The notes under the pieces: generated by a model
Seen by the model: only the letters and a program-made list of their open reading frames with translations
The model's database searches: none
What the model was told of the DNA's origin: nothing
Assembly: GCA_031213475.1 (NCBI GenBank)
Contig: JARUPZ010000010.1
Location: 10,773,917-10,837,916 of the forward strand
DNA length: 64,000 nucleotides
Reading direction: 5' to 3'
Origin: Nereocystis luetkeana
Lineage: Eukaryota > Sar > Phaeophyceae > Laminariales > Laminariaceae
Shown here: positions 33,841 to 46,692 of the stretch, piece by piece
Numbering within the stretch: position 1 is the stretch's first letter
Layout of the letters: each line of letters opens with the position of its first letter
Position numbers and translations under genes: made by a program

Positions 33841-35859
33841 GGGCAGCTACTGCGTGCGCGTTCGTTAGTCCTTAGTCGTTTCCCGTAAAGGCTTCGCTTC
33901 TTTCTTCGCGCACACCTATGGGCTATTCATAGGCTACGCACGTACCACGTACAATATAGGGACCCCTCGCGTCATATCAGCAACACGAAACGTCCAGTGC
34001 ACATCAGGTAGTGATAGTAACGCCGGTGCCATTCGCTGTTTTCTCTATTGGAAACCCATTTTTGTTCGTCATGTAGGGTCTTGTTTCTACGCGTCACGTC
34101 CCATTAGGCCAAACTATGGTGTAATATCAGCACGAGTAATAGCTGCGGTTTCGGTTACGGTTTTCGTTGAACGGCCACTCAGAAGGCTGCCGCAGGCAGG
34201 CAGATACGCAGGCAGGCAGCTCATGCGAGCTGCGGCCTATATTAGGCTATCGCTACAGTATGCCGAAGGACCAGTACTAAGTTTGTTACTCTCTTAAAGT
34301 GGAGCCTGTCTAAAGACAAGGTTGCCCTAGAGTAATAGTCGCTGAGAGTTGAGCAACGTGCGTTACTCTTGGAGTAGCGTAACGCTTGTTACTCGAGAGT
34401 AGCAAGGAGTGTTCGAGCAACCTGGCTCTGTTAGAGTAAGGAACTGACTATCAAGTTACGAATGGGTGGTATTCAACGAGAGGATTATGGAGAATTCCTG
34501 TCATCCGTCTGCGAATTTCTGTAGATCGGAGCGTAGGCAGACGGCGGGTCTCCCAACAAGTATCGAAGTGCAGCAGTAGCTTCTACTGCTGCTGCTGCAA
34601 GCATACTAAACAGACCAGGTAGTAGCTGCTACTGTTTGCTCTAATACTATCAACAGCAGTGCTTCTGGAATGGCTGCTGTAAGAGCAGCAGCGAGCTTGA
34701 GGATGTTTCCTCGGGTCGTGAGGCCATGCTACAGTAGGGCATACTGGTTGATCATACGAACGGGGTTCGTTTGGTTAATCGTGAGTACTTGAAAAAGTGT
34801 TATTGGATCGCCAAGCCGTGTTCGGTCTTAATGAGGGGCCTGTTCATACCGAGTAGGTTTGGTTATCGGCGAACTCTAGGAGTCATATTCCTAGCAATAG
34901 GACATTGTTTCAGACAGGGTTGGCCATACGAGTAGCTTGAGTTGGTTTTCGCTGAGGTTGAAGCAGTTTCTTGGAAGTTTCCTTGCATCAGTCCATGTTT
35001 GGTCATGTATACAAGCAGGTTTGTTTTTGGTTAGCATGAGCTGTAGGTTCGGTTTTCGGTTGTCCTGAGCTGTAGGTTTGGTAGTCGATAAGCTTGAGCG
35101 GGAGGTTCGGCCATGGATGATTTTGGGGAGAAAGTTTCTCGGAAATTCCTTGCATCAGGCCACCCTAGGTCAAAAGCTTGGTAACATGAATGCGATTAGA
35201 TTTACTTTAGTTGCTACTTCTATTATTACTCGTATGTACCACCATAGGATATAGCCCCGTACCTTGCACGGCATTGCACCCTCCCCTGTCTTCCTTCCGG
35301 AACTGCCCAATTCTGTGGGATGTATGATTGTACCCCTCCTGCTAGCTGCTGCAACTGTGTGCCGGCCACCCCAACCGGTAGCAGCTCCTGGATGTACGAT
35401 GCCTTGCGTTCTACAGTAGATAGCCACGATACGTACGCGCGCCCATTTTTTTTATTTGGCTGAAAAATTGATAAACTTTCAGTTTTTGACGTTTGCTGTG
35501 TTTTGTTTTGTATTGTTAGTACGTACACGGTAGGCATATGTATCGAAAATGTATGCGATATGCGAATATTCATATGCGCTAACTTCTCCGCAATATGCGG
35601 CGGAATCAACGAGCAGACGATGTGCGGTGGAACCAAGGGATGGAGAAGCCGTAGTACGTGGTAGAATTAATAGGACCATTCAGTGTGCAGCTCAGCTGCT
35701 CTGTTCTAGTTTTTGGGGCTTTTTTTGTTTTGCTTTATTTTGTCATTCTTTGTATTTTTGGTGTCGTTGGTTGTTGTTCGTTTTATTTTTTGTTAGGTCT
35801 TCCGACGCGTCGAGTTGTAGCTAGTCAGAAAAGGGAGAGGAAGTGAGCGAGTCATCCGG

Positions 35860-36900
35860 TGCTTCTGGTTACCGCGGCCGGTATTGTCATCGTCGGTATA
35901 TCCGTCTGTACCGTCGTCGGTATCTTCCCAACGGTATCGTCGACGATTTTTCCGTCGGGATTTATGTCGATTTGTCGCCGGTATGTTTCCGTCGTTGTCT
36001 TCGTCGGTGTCGCCGTCGGTATTGCCGTCGGTGTGGTAATCGCCGTCGTTGGTATTGTCACTGTCGGTATCGTCGTGGGTATCGATCGCCATCGATACTG
36101 TCGTCGATGTTTCTATCGGTACCGTCGTCGGTGTTTCTATCGTCGGTATCGTCGTCGGCATGGCCGAGGTTTTGTTTGAGTATTGTGATTGATATTGCCG
36201 CGGTATTGACGCCGGTGAAGGTGTCGTTTTCGGTATCGTCGCCGGTATTGCCGTCGGTTTTATTGTCCGAATAGTGGTCGTCGGTATTGTCATCGGTATT
36301 GCCGTCAGTACCGCCGTCCGTATTGTCATCCTTGGTCTCGCCGTTTTCGGTACTGCCGATTGGCCGTCGGTATCAGCATCGATTTTTCCGTCGGTATTAT
36401 CATCAGTACTATGTACCGTCGGTACCGCTGTTGATGTCGTCGTCATTGTTGCCGATTTTCGCCGTGGGTGTCACCATCGATTTTGCCGTCATTAAATGTC
36501 GTCGGCATTGCTGTCCGTACCGTCGTCAGCACCGATGACGGTGTTGCCGCTGTTGATGTGGCCATTGTCAGTATCGTCATCGTTGTTGCCGATTTTTCGG
36601 TCGGTACAACTCTCCATGCTAACCGTCGGTATTGACGTCGTCCGTAACATCACTTGCGGTATCGTCGTCGGTCTTTCCGATTGCTGGCGTCGGCATCTTC
36701 ATTGATTTTGCCGACGTTCGTGTGTTATCGCCGTCGGTATTGCCGATCTGCCGTCACTATCGCCATCGACTGTGCCATGGTTGATATTTTTTTCGTCGGT
36801 AACATCGTAACAGGTGTTGCGGTCGGAATTAAGCGTCTGCATTGCCGTTGTCTGTTGTAGTCGGCATTTTTTTCGAGCGCCGGCATTTGTTGCCGTTGCC
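35860..36900. repeat. Degenerate GTCGTCGGTATTGCC minisatellite
   Basis: About 1 kb of units with period 6 or 12 built on (A/G)TCGTCGGTAT(C/T)G(C/T)C. Because the period is a multiple of three, frames stay open on both strands (Thr/Ile/Pro-rich on minus, Val/Gly or Arg-rich on plus). No start, splice or domain evidence supports translation. Confidence 0.8.
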
Positions 36901-38514
36901 GTGGTGAGTAGATTATTTACTGTCCTGTTGACTATTGTATGTAGCTATTAATGTTCTACCACGACGAGTGTCCATGGTATTTTGATTGGTTGAATAATTG
37001 GTTGAGACTGAGATTGAGACACGATGTTTTGAGATTGGAGAGTGTTGAGAAATGGGGTCTTGACATTAGAGACTGGATATTGAGATAATATCGATATATT
37101 TTTAGGACTGAAGTTCGATAATAATATTTGAAGGAGATTGGTTGAGAACTGAGATTGATATCGGTTGTGGTCTCCCGCATAAATGTTCTCAAAATGTACT
37201 ATATTTTGTGATTTTTTTTTTGTCATCTACTGCAGCAGTTTTCATAGTACAACACTGTACCAGGTATGTACAGTAATAACTATCACCACCACGACCAATA
37301 CCTTACGTCTTCTGTAGGGTCGCCGGGCAGAGGCACCCGCCACTGCGACGACTGCTGTCGCTGCTTTGCACTCGTTGCAGCTTGAATGCAAAATCTGCAC
37401 AGCCGTCGTCGTGATGGCGAAGGCGAGTTCATGTTTGATTTTTTTGTTCAATGTTTGACCTACTGTTTTATTGAACTTTTCAATTTGTGTGATTTTAAAC
37501 CAGGTTGAACTTTCGTAATACCTTTCGTTTCGCTCCGTTTTTGTTGCTGTGTTTTGGGTTGTAAATTCCGGTATTTTGTCAAGTTTCCACCGGCAATGTA
37601 TACCAACATATACGTACCTGGTATATACGAAGGTGACACTAACAAAAAAAAATGACCACTCAGAAAACTGCGGGCACGATGCGGGCCGTGTCTTCCTCTC
37701 TTCCAGCAAATAAGTACGAACTGTCTCTCTGTAATGATTCATTTCAGGGGTGTGACTGACCGCACTTCAAACAAAAAGTACGCCACGGACGCTTGCTGTT
37801 GCCGCAACTACTACCAGTACTGGCAGCTTCTAGTGTGGGTCACGTGGCCTGTGGTACGCCCGCGCCCAGTTCTTGGTTCTTGGTGACGGGCTGTCACTAA
37901 ACGATGTTGTGTACTTCCGTAGGGTATCACGTATTTGCCTGGCTCCTTGCTCACCGACGGGCGTCTACCACGTACCTGGTAGCTGTTTTGTTATTTTGGC
38001 GTAAGCTACCATACGTGCCCGTGTGAACGTCTGTCTTGTCTTTTCGAAGGCAAGGTTGCGTGTATTTTTTTTTCTCGTCCGGAGTCAACGGAAGAAGATG
38101 ATGACAATGCGTTTACTATTATTGCTTTAAGTGTACAGGGTAATTAAGTATTTCTTGATAAGAGGTTGAGGTTGCCGTGGGTTTTATTTTTGCTGTCGGG
38201 CCACTCTTGTCCGGAAAGGTCCGGACGGGTTTCGAATATTCGCTTTTAGTATTCAAACGGTGGTCCCTGCATTTTACAGACATGTGTGTGATCTATTCTC
38301 AGCTTTGAAGTGGTTGTGGGACGTGCGTGCCTGTGTTTTGGAGGATATTGTTCGCTGAACGTATGGGCCAAGGCTACCGTGCGGGGAACGGGTCATTTTC
38401 ATGTCTTTTTTTAGAAGCCACTCGGCACAGTGAGTATCCCGTGTACCTGCAGTATTTGTATCGGTTCGCGATACGCACCGCGCCCTGAGATTGTGTTTTC
38501 GTTACGCTGCGCAA

Positions 38515-38730
38515 AACAGCATGTCTTCGAGTCAATAAATTGGTTGAGTGAGATACAGAGCTAGCCCCCTGGGTGGCCCTAACGAGGAGGATTGAAAATG
38601 GGGGTGGTAGCTCCTTGCGCGAGCAGCATGTCTTCGAACTCAAATTGTTTAGTGCGGTACGGAGCCGTTCGCCTGAGTGGCCTGGACGCGGGGTAGTGAA
38701 AATGGGCGTAGCTCTTTTCCTACCGCATCA
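38515..38730. repeat. Degenerate tandem duplication of about 110 bp
   Basis: Two units share the start CAGCATGTCTTCGA, a GTGGCC motif in the middle and the ending GAAAATGGG with GTAGCTC, with many differences between them. Confidence 0.55.
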
Positions 38731-39560
38731 TACCTGAGCCGTGCCGTGTCTCTATAGTGCGGTAGGGAGAGGGGGAGGGCGTGCTCATTCGTTGCTTGCC
38801 TTAATCATTTGACCGTTGACCATGCATCTACGGTGGGGTACAGTGCGGTACGGAGGGGGGTAGGTTTAGAGCCCAAAACTTTCTTTCTGGCCAACAAATG
38901 AGGAAGCAACCCACTATATTTTGCACCCTGTTATTTGTGTTCAACGGGGGTGTTGGGTATATAGCTTGCCGATGAGATTGATTTTTCATCGGGCTTCGGG
39001 TCCATTTATTTCTCGAACTCGAATTTATTTTGGGAGCCACGGTAGGTATTGTCGAGCTCCCCGTGTACAAGGGAGCCTGAAAAAATGGCGACCTAAAGAA
39101 TTTCGTTTCTATCTGTCTTTGGGCGGGTCATGGCTTGCTTTACCTCTGCCGCTGTACGTTATAGAGAAGGCAAGATTGCGTCCCATGCATATGATTGATA
39201 TGAGTACGGATGGATGTATTACTGTTGACACCTGTCTCTTGTGTAGTAGATTGCTACGTCTATCATATCAATAGAGAAGAGAATGCACGTAGTGCAACTT
39301 CTTGCGATTGTATGGTAACTGGTCCTTTGGCCGTTTTTTCCCGTGTGCTCATGTGGACCCAACAACCACAGCGCAGCAAACATCTGCCGCGTCTCTTGCA
39401 CCTGTCTGGTACACACATACCAGTGTACCGATACACGTTCACCTATACGAGCTACCAGAGCTACGAGGCGTATTGCATGCAGTGGTTTTATCAGCGTGAT
39501 AACCAAGCGCCCCCCCTCCCCCGCCCATTTAAAAAATATATATATATATTATATTTCATA

Positions 39561-40055
39561 TAGGTTGGGTTGGCGTCGGTAGGCAACGACACTGTAAAAC
39601 ATGCCGCTCACTACGTGCGCTAGACAACCAGGGTACCGCTTTTTTTCTTGGCGGTCGGTTACAGCTGGTGGTCGAGTTAGATCATTTGTGCGAGGTGAAG
39701 AACCTCTACTCCGCACAAGGGGAATGCTCGTATCACGTAGTGTTCATGGTGAGGCACCCAAGAGGCAACTTCATTGTACTCCCATTGCTGTCGCTGGAAG
39801 TGGCTACACCGGAAAATAAATTAACTCATTGAACCTGTCATACATATGCAAGTCCGCCTCACAGGCGGTTCTTAGTAGGATGCAGCTCACCCTTCATGCG
39901 ACTCACCGGACACCTCACGGCGCTTCGCGCTTGGTGCAAGCAATGCCTGCGTGGTCGGTAAACAGCCGACATACTCCGTCCCGGCATTGTAAGGATGCCG
40001 GTCATGCGTGAGATCGAGTATATCTCTCCGATTGAGTACCCCCCGCCCCCCTGGT
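39561..40055 (+). mobile_element. Poly(C)-tailed retroposon-like repeat, copy 2 (long)
   Basis: About 495 bp starting AGGTTGGGTTGGCGTCGG after an AT-rich stretch and ending GAGTACCCCCCGCCCCCC. It matches the minus-strand copy at 54685-55230 over its full length (GAACCTCTACTCCGCACAAGG, ATCACGTAGTGT, GAGGCACCCA). The GTCTATGGCCATACGACTACG segment seen in other copies is partly deleted here. Confidence 0.75.
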
Positions 40056-40869
40056 TCTATGGGGGGCGGATAATATTAACTAAAATACGATATGTTATAA
40101 TGGAAAGGATGTGTGACTGTTCTGTTATATGAGTTCGTTTCATCGTCGTAGTAACGAAGAGATCCCGCCCCCCCACCCCCCCTGGTTGACGACTCCCCGC
40201 CGCCACCTCAGGTGCCTCCGTGCATACAGCAGGGTTGCAGAACCAGCGGAGCGAACAGCAACAGAGGTATTATACGTGCAGCACGTACGTCGACAGCACC
40301 AGGCAGAAAGGAATTCATTACAACAGAAATAGAGCTTCTTCTCTCGTCCTACTTCTGTTTTTGCGGTCCTTCGTGCGCTCTGGGTATATTCGTGTGTACA
40401 GCAGGATATAGTACTCTTGTATGTTTGCGCTTACAGTATGTGAGTATGTGATGCCATACTGATACCTACGCAATGTACAAGGTACATACCAGGTCTTGCT
40501 ACATATGCATGTATCTTGTATGATGTGGGTGCTTGGTGTGGGTGTGGTGGCGCTTGTGTCGCCGTTTTTACCCATCCTGTCTGTGAAGACTGCGTGGAAA
40601 CGGCTTGTGTGTCGTAAATCCGAAAAGTAACGCCAGATTGTCTCTTACACAGCGAAGTTGCTCTTTTTTGCAACGCTGTTTTGGTTCAATTTCACTCGAC
40701 TTTTGCTTCGGCCTTGACTAAAAACACATCGTCTGCTCGTCCCCTCGACTCTATCCACCACCAGGTGAATGGATGGCCTGGTCGCGTTTTTTCTCTTCCC
40801 CGATGTTGGAAACGCACCATTCCAACACCGGAAATAACTTCTCATTTTCTTTCTCGGCTTCTGCCATAG

Positions 40870-41105
40870 TCGTGTCATCATGACCACCACCATCATCATG
40901 ATCATAGTCATTTTGTTCATCCTCCTCGTCGTAGTCATCGTCATCATCACCCATCGTAGTCATCATCATCACCCATCGTAGTCATCATCATCACCCATCG
41001 TAGTCATCATCATCATCATCGTTCGTTGTCATCATCGTTTCCATCGTCCCCACCAACATCGTCATCGGTCATCATCATCATCATCATCATCATCATCGTA
41101 TTTTT
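40870..41105. repeat. ATC/CAT triplet-rich region
   Basis: Interrupted (CATCAT)n, with three copies of ATCACCCATCGTAGTCATC at 40947-41010. Confidence 0.85.
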
Positions 41106-41574
41106 CATCTTCCTCGCAATGAACCGTATCATGCTTGGGAGGCCTTGCTTGATAGAAATACAGGGGACATCTGAGATAAGTGCGCCCCTTACATACTAGG
41201 TAGCAGTCACCGCTCACCAACATCGTTTCAAAACGTGGTTTACTTGTGTGTGTTTCACGTGCATTCGTTATGTACAGTACAGACATTCGTTCTAAACAGT
41301 GTATACAGTATCGAGGGGTGTCACGTATGACAGAGGTAGCAGTTTTGGCTATTAATAGCGTTTTTCTGTCCGACGGGGCGCTCCTCAACTGAGCAGGAAC
41401 TCCCCAATGTATTTGGAATGATAGGCGCACGTAGCATTTTGGTCAGTATGTTTCCGTCCGACTATCATAGGGCCCCTCATGTTAGGAATTACCCAATATG
41501 GCATGCCTTATATTTGGAATACCATTTTGTGTTTTTACAGTGTTTTTCGGTTGATAGCAGGGCCGTTCACGAGT

Positions 41575-41621
41575 CGGGTCGGATCGGGTCGGATCGGGCA
41601 AGGGTGACCCGATCCGACCCG
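41575..41621. repeat. GC-rich perfect hairpin (CGGGTCGGATCGGG)
   Basis: CGGGTCGGATCGGG occurs at 41575-41588 and again at 41585-41598. Its exact complement CCCGATCCGACCCG lies at 41608-41621, leaving a 9-nt loop. CTGACCCGACCCGACCC follows to about 41720, so the hairpin may be part of a larger decayed foldback. Confidence 0.8.
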
Positions 41622-41899
41622 TGAGAGTTTTAAAACCTCCTCACCTGACCCGACCCGACCCACCCGTGATATTTCTAAAAGTTCCTGACCCGACCTGCGG
41701 GCCGGGTCATGATCCGTGAAGAACCCTGGTTAATCGTCTACATAGATTGTTGGTTAGGTTGCACGTCCCTGTTTTCTCGAAGTCAGTTTTTGTTTAAGAG
41801 GCATAGAGCTCATGTGACGGAGGGAGGAACCCCAAAAACTTTAGGTGCTCGCCTACCGTATGTCGATATTTTCGCCAGATAGATGCCTTACCCACGGGA

Positions 41900-42250
41900 T
41901 TACCCCTCGGGTTGCGCGCACAACTTTTGCAAGGGTGTGTATACTAGGGTATATGCTCAGTACATACTCTGGGATCCGGGTATCAAATCTGGTTTTTCTT
42001 CATCATACTCGGGTAGATAATCGGGTAGGGTGTGTTTTACCCGAGTACCAAATCTGGGCATCTTGGTCACACTCCGGCAGATACCCGGGAAGGATGTGTT
42101 TTTAATATATTAAATACTCTGGGGTAGTCGGTTACCAAGCCTGGTTATGTTAGTCATATATATTCGGATAGATACCCAGGTACCCGAGTACCAAACTTAG
42201 ATACTTTAACCATCCTCGCGCAGATATCCGGGTAAAGACCCAACTGCATG
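41900..42250. repeat. Degenerate tandem of about 75 bp with CCCGGGTA cores
   Basis: Repeated phrases such as ACTC(G)GGTA, TACCAAATCTGG, ATCTTGGTCACAC and AGATACCCGG recur about every 70-80 bp. It is related to sequence at 19570-19745. Confidence 0.55.
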
Positions 42251-42589
42251 CGGTAAAACACATCCGTGAACGTTTCCTGAAGTCGTTTTTTTGCGTGAGA
42301 TATGGAGTCCCTTATGTTACGTAGGAACCTCAGGAAAAGCGACAGTAGTACTGTAGGCGCCTTCTTTACTACCGTAGAACGATCTCAAGCGGTCAAATAT
42401 GCGCGAGCGAGTGTTTGGAGGATGCATGTATGGTTGGTACATTGGATGGGTGATGGGTGGATGTATATGGGTGATGGCGGGTGTGAGCTGCCTGGTACAA
42501 ATCATCCGCTGACTGCGAGCTCAGTAGTTATTGTGTGCATGATTGTTATAGGTTGGGGGGGGGGGGGGTTGGTCATCACATTTATTTTC

Positions 42590-42920
42590 CAGCTCAACTC
42601 TCGGGAGTTTATGATACTTTCAGCGACCTTCTGGAAATGCCTACGCCCGAAATTAAATCAACTCATTGAAGCTGTCATCCATATGTAAGTCCGCCTCAAA
42701 AGCGGTTCTTAGTAGGATGCAGCTTACCCTTCATGCAACTCGCCGGATACCTCACGGTGCTTCGCGCTTGGTACAAGCAATGTCTGCCTGGTCGGTGAAA
42801 ACCCGACATGCTCCGTCCCGGCATTGTAGTGATGCGAGGGTCTATGGCCATACGACTACGGCCATGCATGCGATCGTGTACATATCTCATATCGAGTACA
42901 CCCCTCCCCCCCTCCCCCCG
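42590..42920 (+). mobile_element. Poly(C)-tailed retroposon-like repeat, copy 3
   Basis: It enters the family consensus near CTGGAAATGCCTACGCCCGA and runs to GAGTACACCCCTCCCCCC. It carries the GTCTATGGCCATACGACTAC hairpin segment intact. Confidence 0.82.
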
Positions 42921-44035
42921 GTACTTGGTTATTATCTCGCGTAGACAGGGATCAGCATTACTTCGTTCCTGCCACTTGTCGGTTTTCGTCGTTTTTGCCA
43001 ACTCGCGCTTTTTCTCCCTTTCGGCGACCGAAAAAGCGTCTCAGGAAAAGGGCCTTGTGCAATGACAACACCCATCAGCCGAGATTCGAGCTCTAGTGTA
43101 ATCTCCGGCGGGAGGGGTGGCAGTCTCAGATACTGCTGTTATGGATCAAAGTCAACCCGTTTAGATGGGGTCAAAATAGTATAGTAGGTGGGTTGACGGA
43201 GTGGTGTTCGTGCCGTCGACGTCAGTGGTATGATACGTAGGTTTAGCTAGGTAGCAGAATGTGTTGAAGCAGTATGGAGGACGGGCCCGAGTACGGTGCA
43301 GGTTGTCTCTGGTTGGTCTTGATTGTCACTCACTCACACGTGTTGGCACACTATCCGCTGCTCTTCCTTGCCTCTGCGCGGGCCATTATTCCCTTCCCAA
43401 GAGCAATCAGGAATCGTATCGCCTCAACAACAGTTTGAGCGCAGACGGGGATATCATGGCAGTGGGTAGTATGTTGTTGGGTGGATGGGTCGATAAACGG
43501 GGGGCGAATTAATGGATGGATATTATATATATACATTGGTGGGTAGGTGTTTTTTTAGCAGAGTCGTACCTGCCTGGCAGGCACAAGTTGTGAGACAGAC
43601 GGACACGAAAAATGTTATTGCTCATAGAAACACCACCAAACTGAGGAAGTGCGAGTTGCTTTGTTGCATGTAGGTGGGTGGACGTGTGTTGATGAATTGA
43701 TGGGTGAGTAGATGGATGCACACCTCGGCTAGGAATCGACTCCCGCTTGATGATCTAGCTCCTTCAAGCCATATGTACTACTGATCTGTATGATCTAGCT
43801 CATGTTGCTTCGTGGGAGCCGAACAAATGTGCATGGTCTAGGGCAGATTTCCTGGTTGGACCTGTGCGATACATGTCCTGCCCAACATCTAGTAGCGACA
43901 GGGTAGGATCTGAAATATCCAGGTCGTGATGTATGTGTCGAATGTGTGTGGATGGTTAGACGTCGGTATGTTGCTGTCCTACATACAAGGTACCCTAGCT
44001 CATCGCCGAAATCTAGTCGAGCCATAATTTGTTAA

Positions 44036-45770
44036 CTAACTCCCAAGTTCTCAGGTTCTTGAATACTGCCGGGTACCACATTACTGACTGTCCTATCGCA
44101 CAAGCATTTGCTTTCCTGTCGTGGACCGGGCACGTGGACCACATGGTGGTGGTGTTCGTGGTGTCGGTGGTGGGGATGGTATTGTAGCGCGAGGCGAGGG
44201 ACGGCTGTACGGTGTATTCGGTGGAAATATGCTTCCGGTGTTTTTCCACCGCACGTATTTTCCTCGCTAAAAATAGACCTTTTTTAGGTTTAGACAAAGA
44301 AAGAGCGTACGACGCCAGGAGCAACCTTTCCCCCCTAGATCACGGATCCACACGATATCTTCGAGGCCGTCATCTACTTCACTGGCGTTGCCCGACACGC
44401 AGCAGGTTGGACGTGGGTTGGTTCTACAGTGAGTGGTACGTCGAGGTCGAGGTCTCTCGTCGCATGAGCTCCTGTGTTTTCATATTAATGTGTTTACGAG
44501 CAGTGTGTGGTTAGTGTGCGGGGTGATTTCGAGCACCTTGTGAAAACTGCATTCCAGCGAAATCGAGTCGTTCGGCTCACACGTCGTTCGGCCCACACGG
44601 CATGGGGGGGGAGGTGGGGCTTGGAGCTAGCTGCTTGTCTCTGCGTCAGCTGCCCCTGCTCGTGGCCGCACCGTCGAAGCTAACGTGCGGTCGACCCTTG
44701 ATATTTTTTTCATGCGTCATACGCGCTCCGTGTACACTAAGAATCAAAAGCAGGGGTGGGGCTGACAAGGGTATGCGTGGCGTTCATTGCGTACCAACAA
44801 CACCCCTCAGTAGGACACTACTCTTAATACACTTTTATTTTGGTTTAGAGGTTCAAGTTCTTATCCGAGGCAGTAGGGAATTTTCGATATATCTATATAT
44901 ATTTAAAAAATGCATCTTCTGTTCGCCTGTCGATTACTTTTTTACTTCGCTTTCGTTTGTGATCCTTGTCGTGTATTTTGGTTCTCTTGTAACCCCGCTG
45001 TTGAAAATTCTTGTAAATCTGTCCAACAGGGCGTCGTCAGCTCTCTAACCGCTTGTTAGGGACCTCTTATCGTCGTTCGTGTTTGCGTGCCTCCTCTCTG
45101 TCATGATTTTTTATTTTGCGATCTTCGTCGCATGGTTCGGTGCCCTAGTAACCCCGCTGTTAAAAATCAAATTAAATACATCGGAAAATTAAATGCTGTT
45201 GTTGCGGAAGTGCTTGCTGGGGATCTCTGATACGCGGTACAGGTATCTCTTCTCTACCTGCCGTCTACCTTGTACCGAACAGCAGTAGTACCGATAGCCA
45301 ACACGTAGACGCTCAGTCTGAGCCAAACCCCGCCCGCTGGAGTGCCGTCTATGCCGGTCCCGACTGGTTTCTATTTTCACTCTCACAAACTCCAACTGCG
45401 ACTTTACAAAAAAAGAGACAAGCAAACTGAGAATAGAACTCGAATGCGAGCCATCGAGGGCAGTAACAATTCAAAAATATGTTTATTATGTTTCGGGCAA
45501 AAGTCGAGCCAGACCTTCTGAATTCCCAACTTCTTAAGTTCTCAACTCTCAGTTTTTTTAGTGCTGCCGCGTACTGCTGCTGTGTTCCAGCGCAAGTTTT
45601 CGCCTTCGGGTCGTGGATCAAGCACTAAACCACAAGGTGGTGGCGGTGGTGTTGCTGCTGCTGGGGGCGACACTGTGGGGCGAGGCGAGGGACGGCTGTA
45701 CGGTGTATACAGCCAAAGTTCTATTTTTTTCGTACTGTAGTTTTCTCTTCGCCCGTTCTTTGCTTCGGCG
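44036..45770. repeat. Two diverged copies of one block (44036-44290 and 45525-45770)
   Basis: Both copies contain AGTTCTCA, CTGCCG, GGTCGTGGAC-like and GTGGTG runs. The best-preserved part is GCGAGGCGAGGGACGGCTGT followed by ACGGTGTAT. An unrelated duplicated phrase, GTAACCCCGCTGTT, occurs at about 44991 and 45149. I do not recognise the family. Confidence 0.5.
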
Positions 45771-46187
45771 AGGGGATACAGATTTTATGGCTCCCGCCGC
45801 AACTTGCGGTTGGTGGTTGTTTGAGCTGCTTGGTGAACATATATCTTGTTCGGAGGATAAGTCTGGGGATGTGGAAGGGGGGGCGGGAACGATTGCACAC
45901 CTAGCCAACGGCATCGTGTACCTGTTTTCACGCAGGGGGGGAGGAGCTAGGTACGACTGTACAACTACCCTACCGCATCGTGTGCCTGATGTCAGTAATA
46001 ATAGTCGCTATTGATAGAGCTATTGTTGTCAGTAGAACTACTATTGTACCTTGGTATATTTTAGGGGATCATCGAGCCATGCGTTACTGCAGTAGAGGGG
46101 GGTACCTCCGGGCCATATGTTCCGACTGAAGTGGCTCTCCGCCCATACAGTAACTGAGGATAAAATACAAAACACCAAATATATTTG

Positions 46188-46692
46188 CAATCCCTAAGAT
46201 TTGTGTCATACAATTTGAGCTGCTATTTGCGGAGTGCGCAAAGGAAATCGGTTTTGGGGTTAGGCCCGGTGTATGGTGGCATGGTGGAAGTTTGTTTCAC
46301 ACGTTTTGAAACCGTCCTTTTTCCTAGCGGGTCAACGACTATTGTTTTTTCGCGTCAATCCCTAAGATTTTTGTCATACAATTTGAGAAGCTATTTGCGG
46401 GGTGCGCAAAGGAAATCGATTTTGGGGTTTAGGCCCGGTGTATGGTGGCATGGTGGAAGTTTGTTTCACACGTTTTGAAACCGTCCTTTTTCCTAGCGGG
46501 TCAACGACTATTGTTTTTTCGCGTCAATCCCTAAGATTTTTGTCATACAATTTGAGAAGCTATTTGCGGGGTGCGCAAAGGAAATCGATTTTGGGGTTTA
46601 GGCCCGGTGTATGGTGGCATCGTGGCAGTTTTTTCACACGTTTTGAAACCGTCCTTTTTCCTTGCGGGTCGACGACTTTGGTTTTTTCACAG
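46188..46692. repeat. 168-bp unit repeated three times in tandem
   Basis: Units begin CAATCCCTAAGATTT at 46188, 46356 and 46525, each 168-169 bp. They contain GTGCGCAAAGGAAATCG and GGTGTATGGTGGCAT. Units 2 and 3 are nearly identical, so the last duplication is recent. Confidence 0.92.

Noticed and set aside
35793-36446. Thr/Ile-rich minus-strand protein of 217 codons
   Set aside because: Open only because the minisatellite period is a multiple of three.
46188-46692. CRISPR array
   Set aside because: Three 168-bp direct repeats without spacers in eukaryotic DNA.
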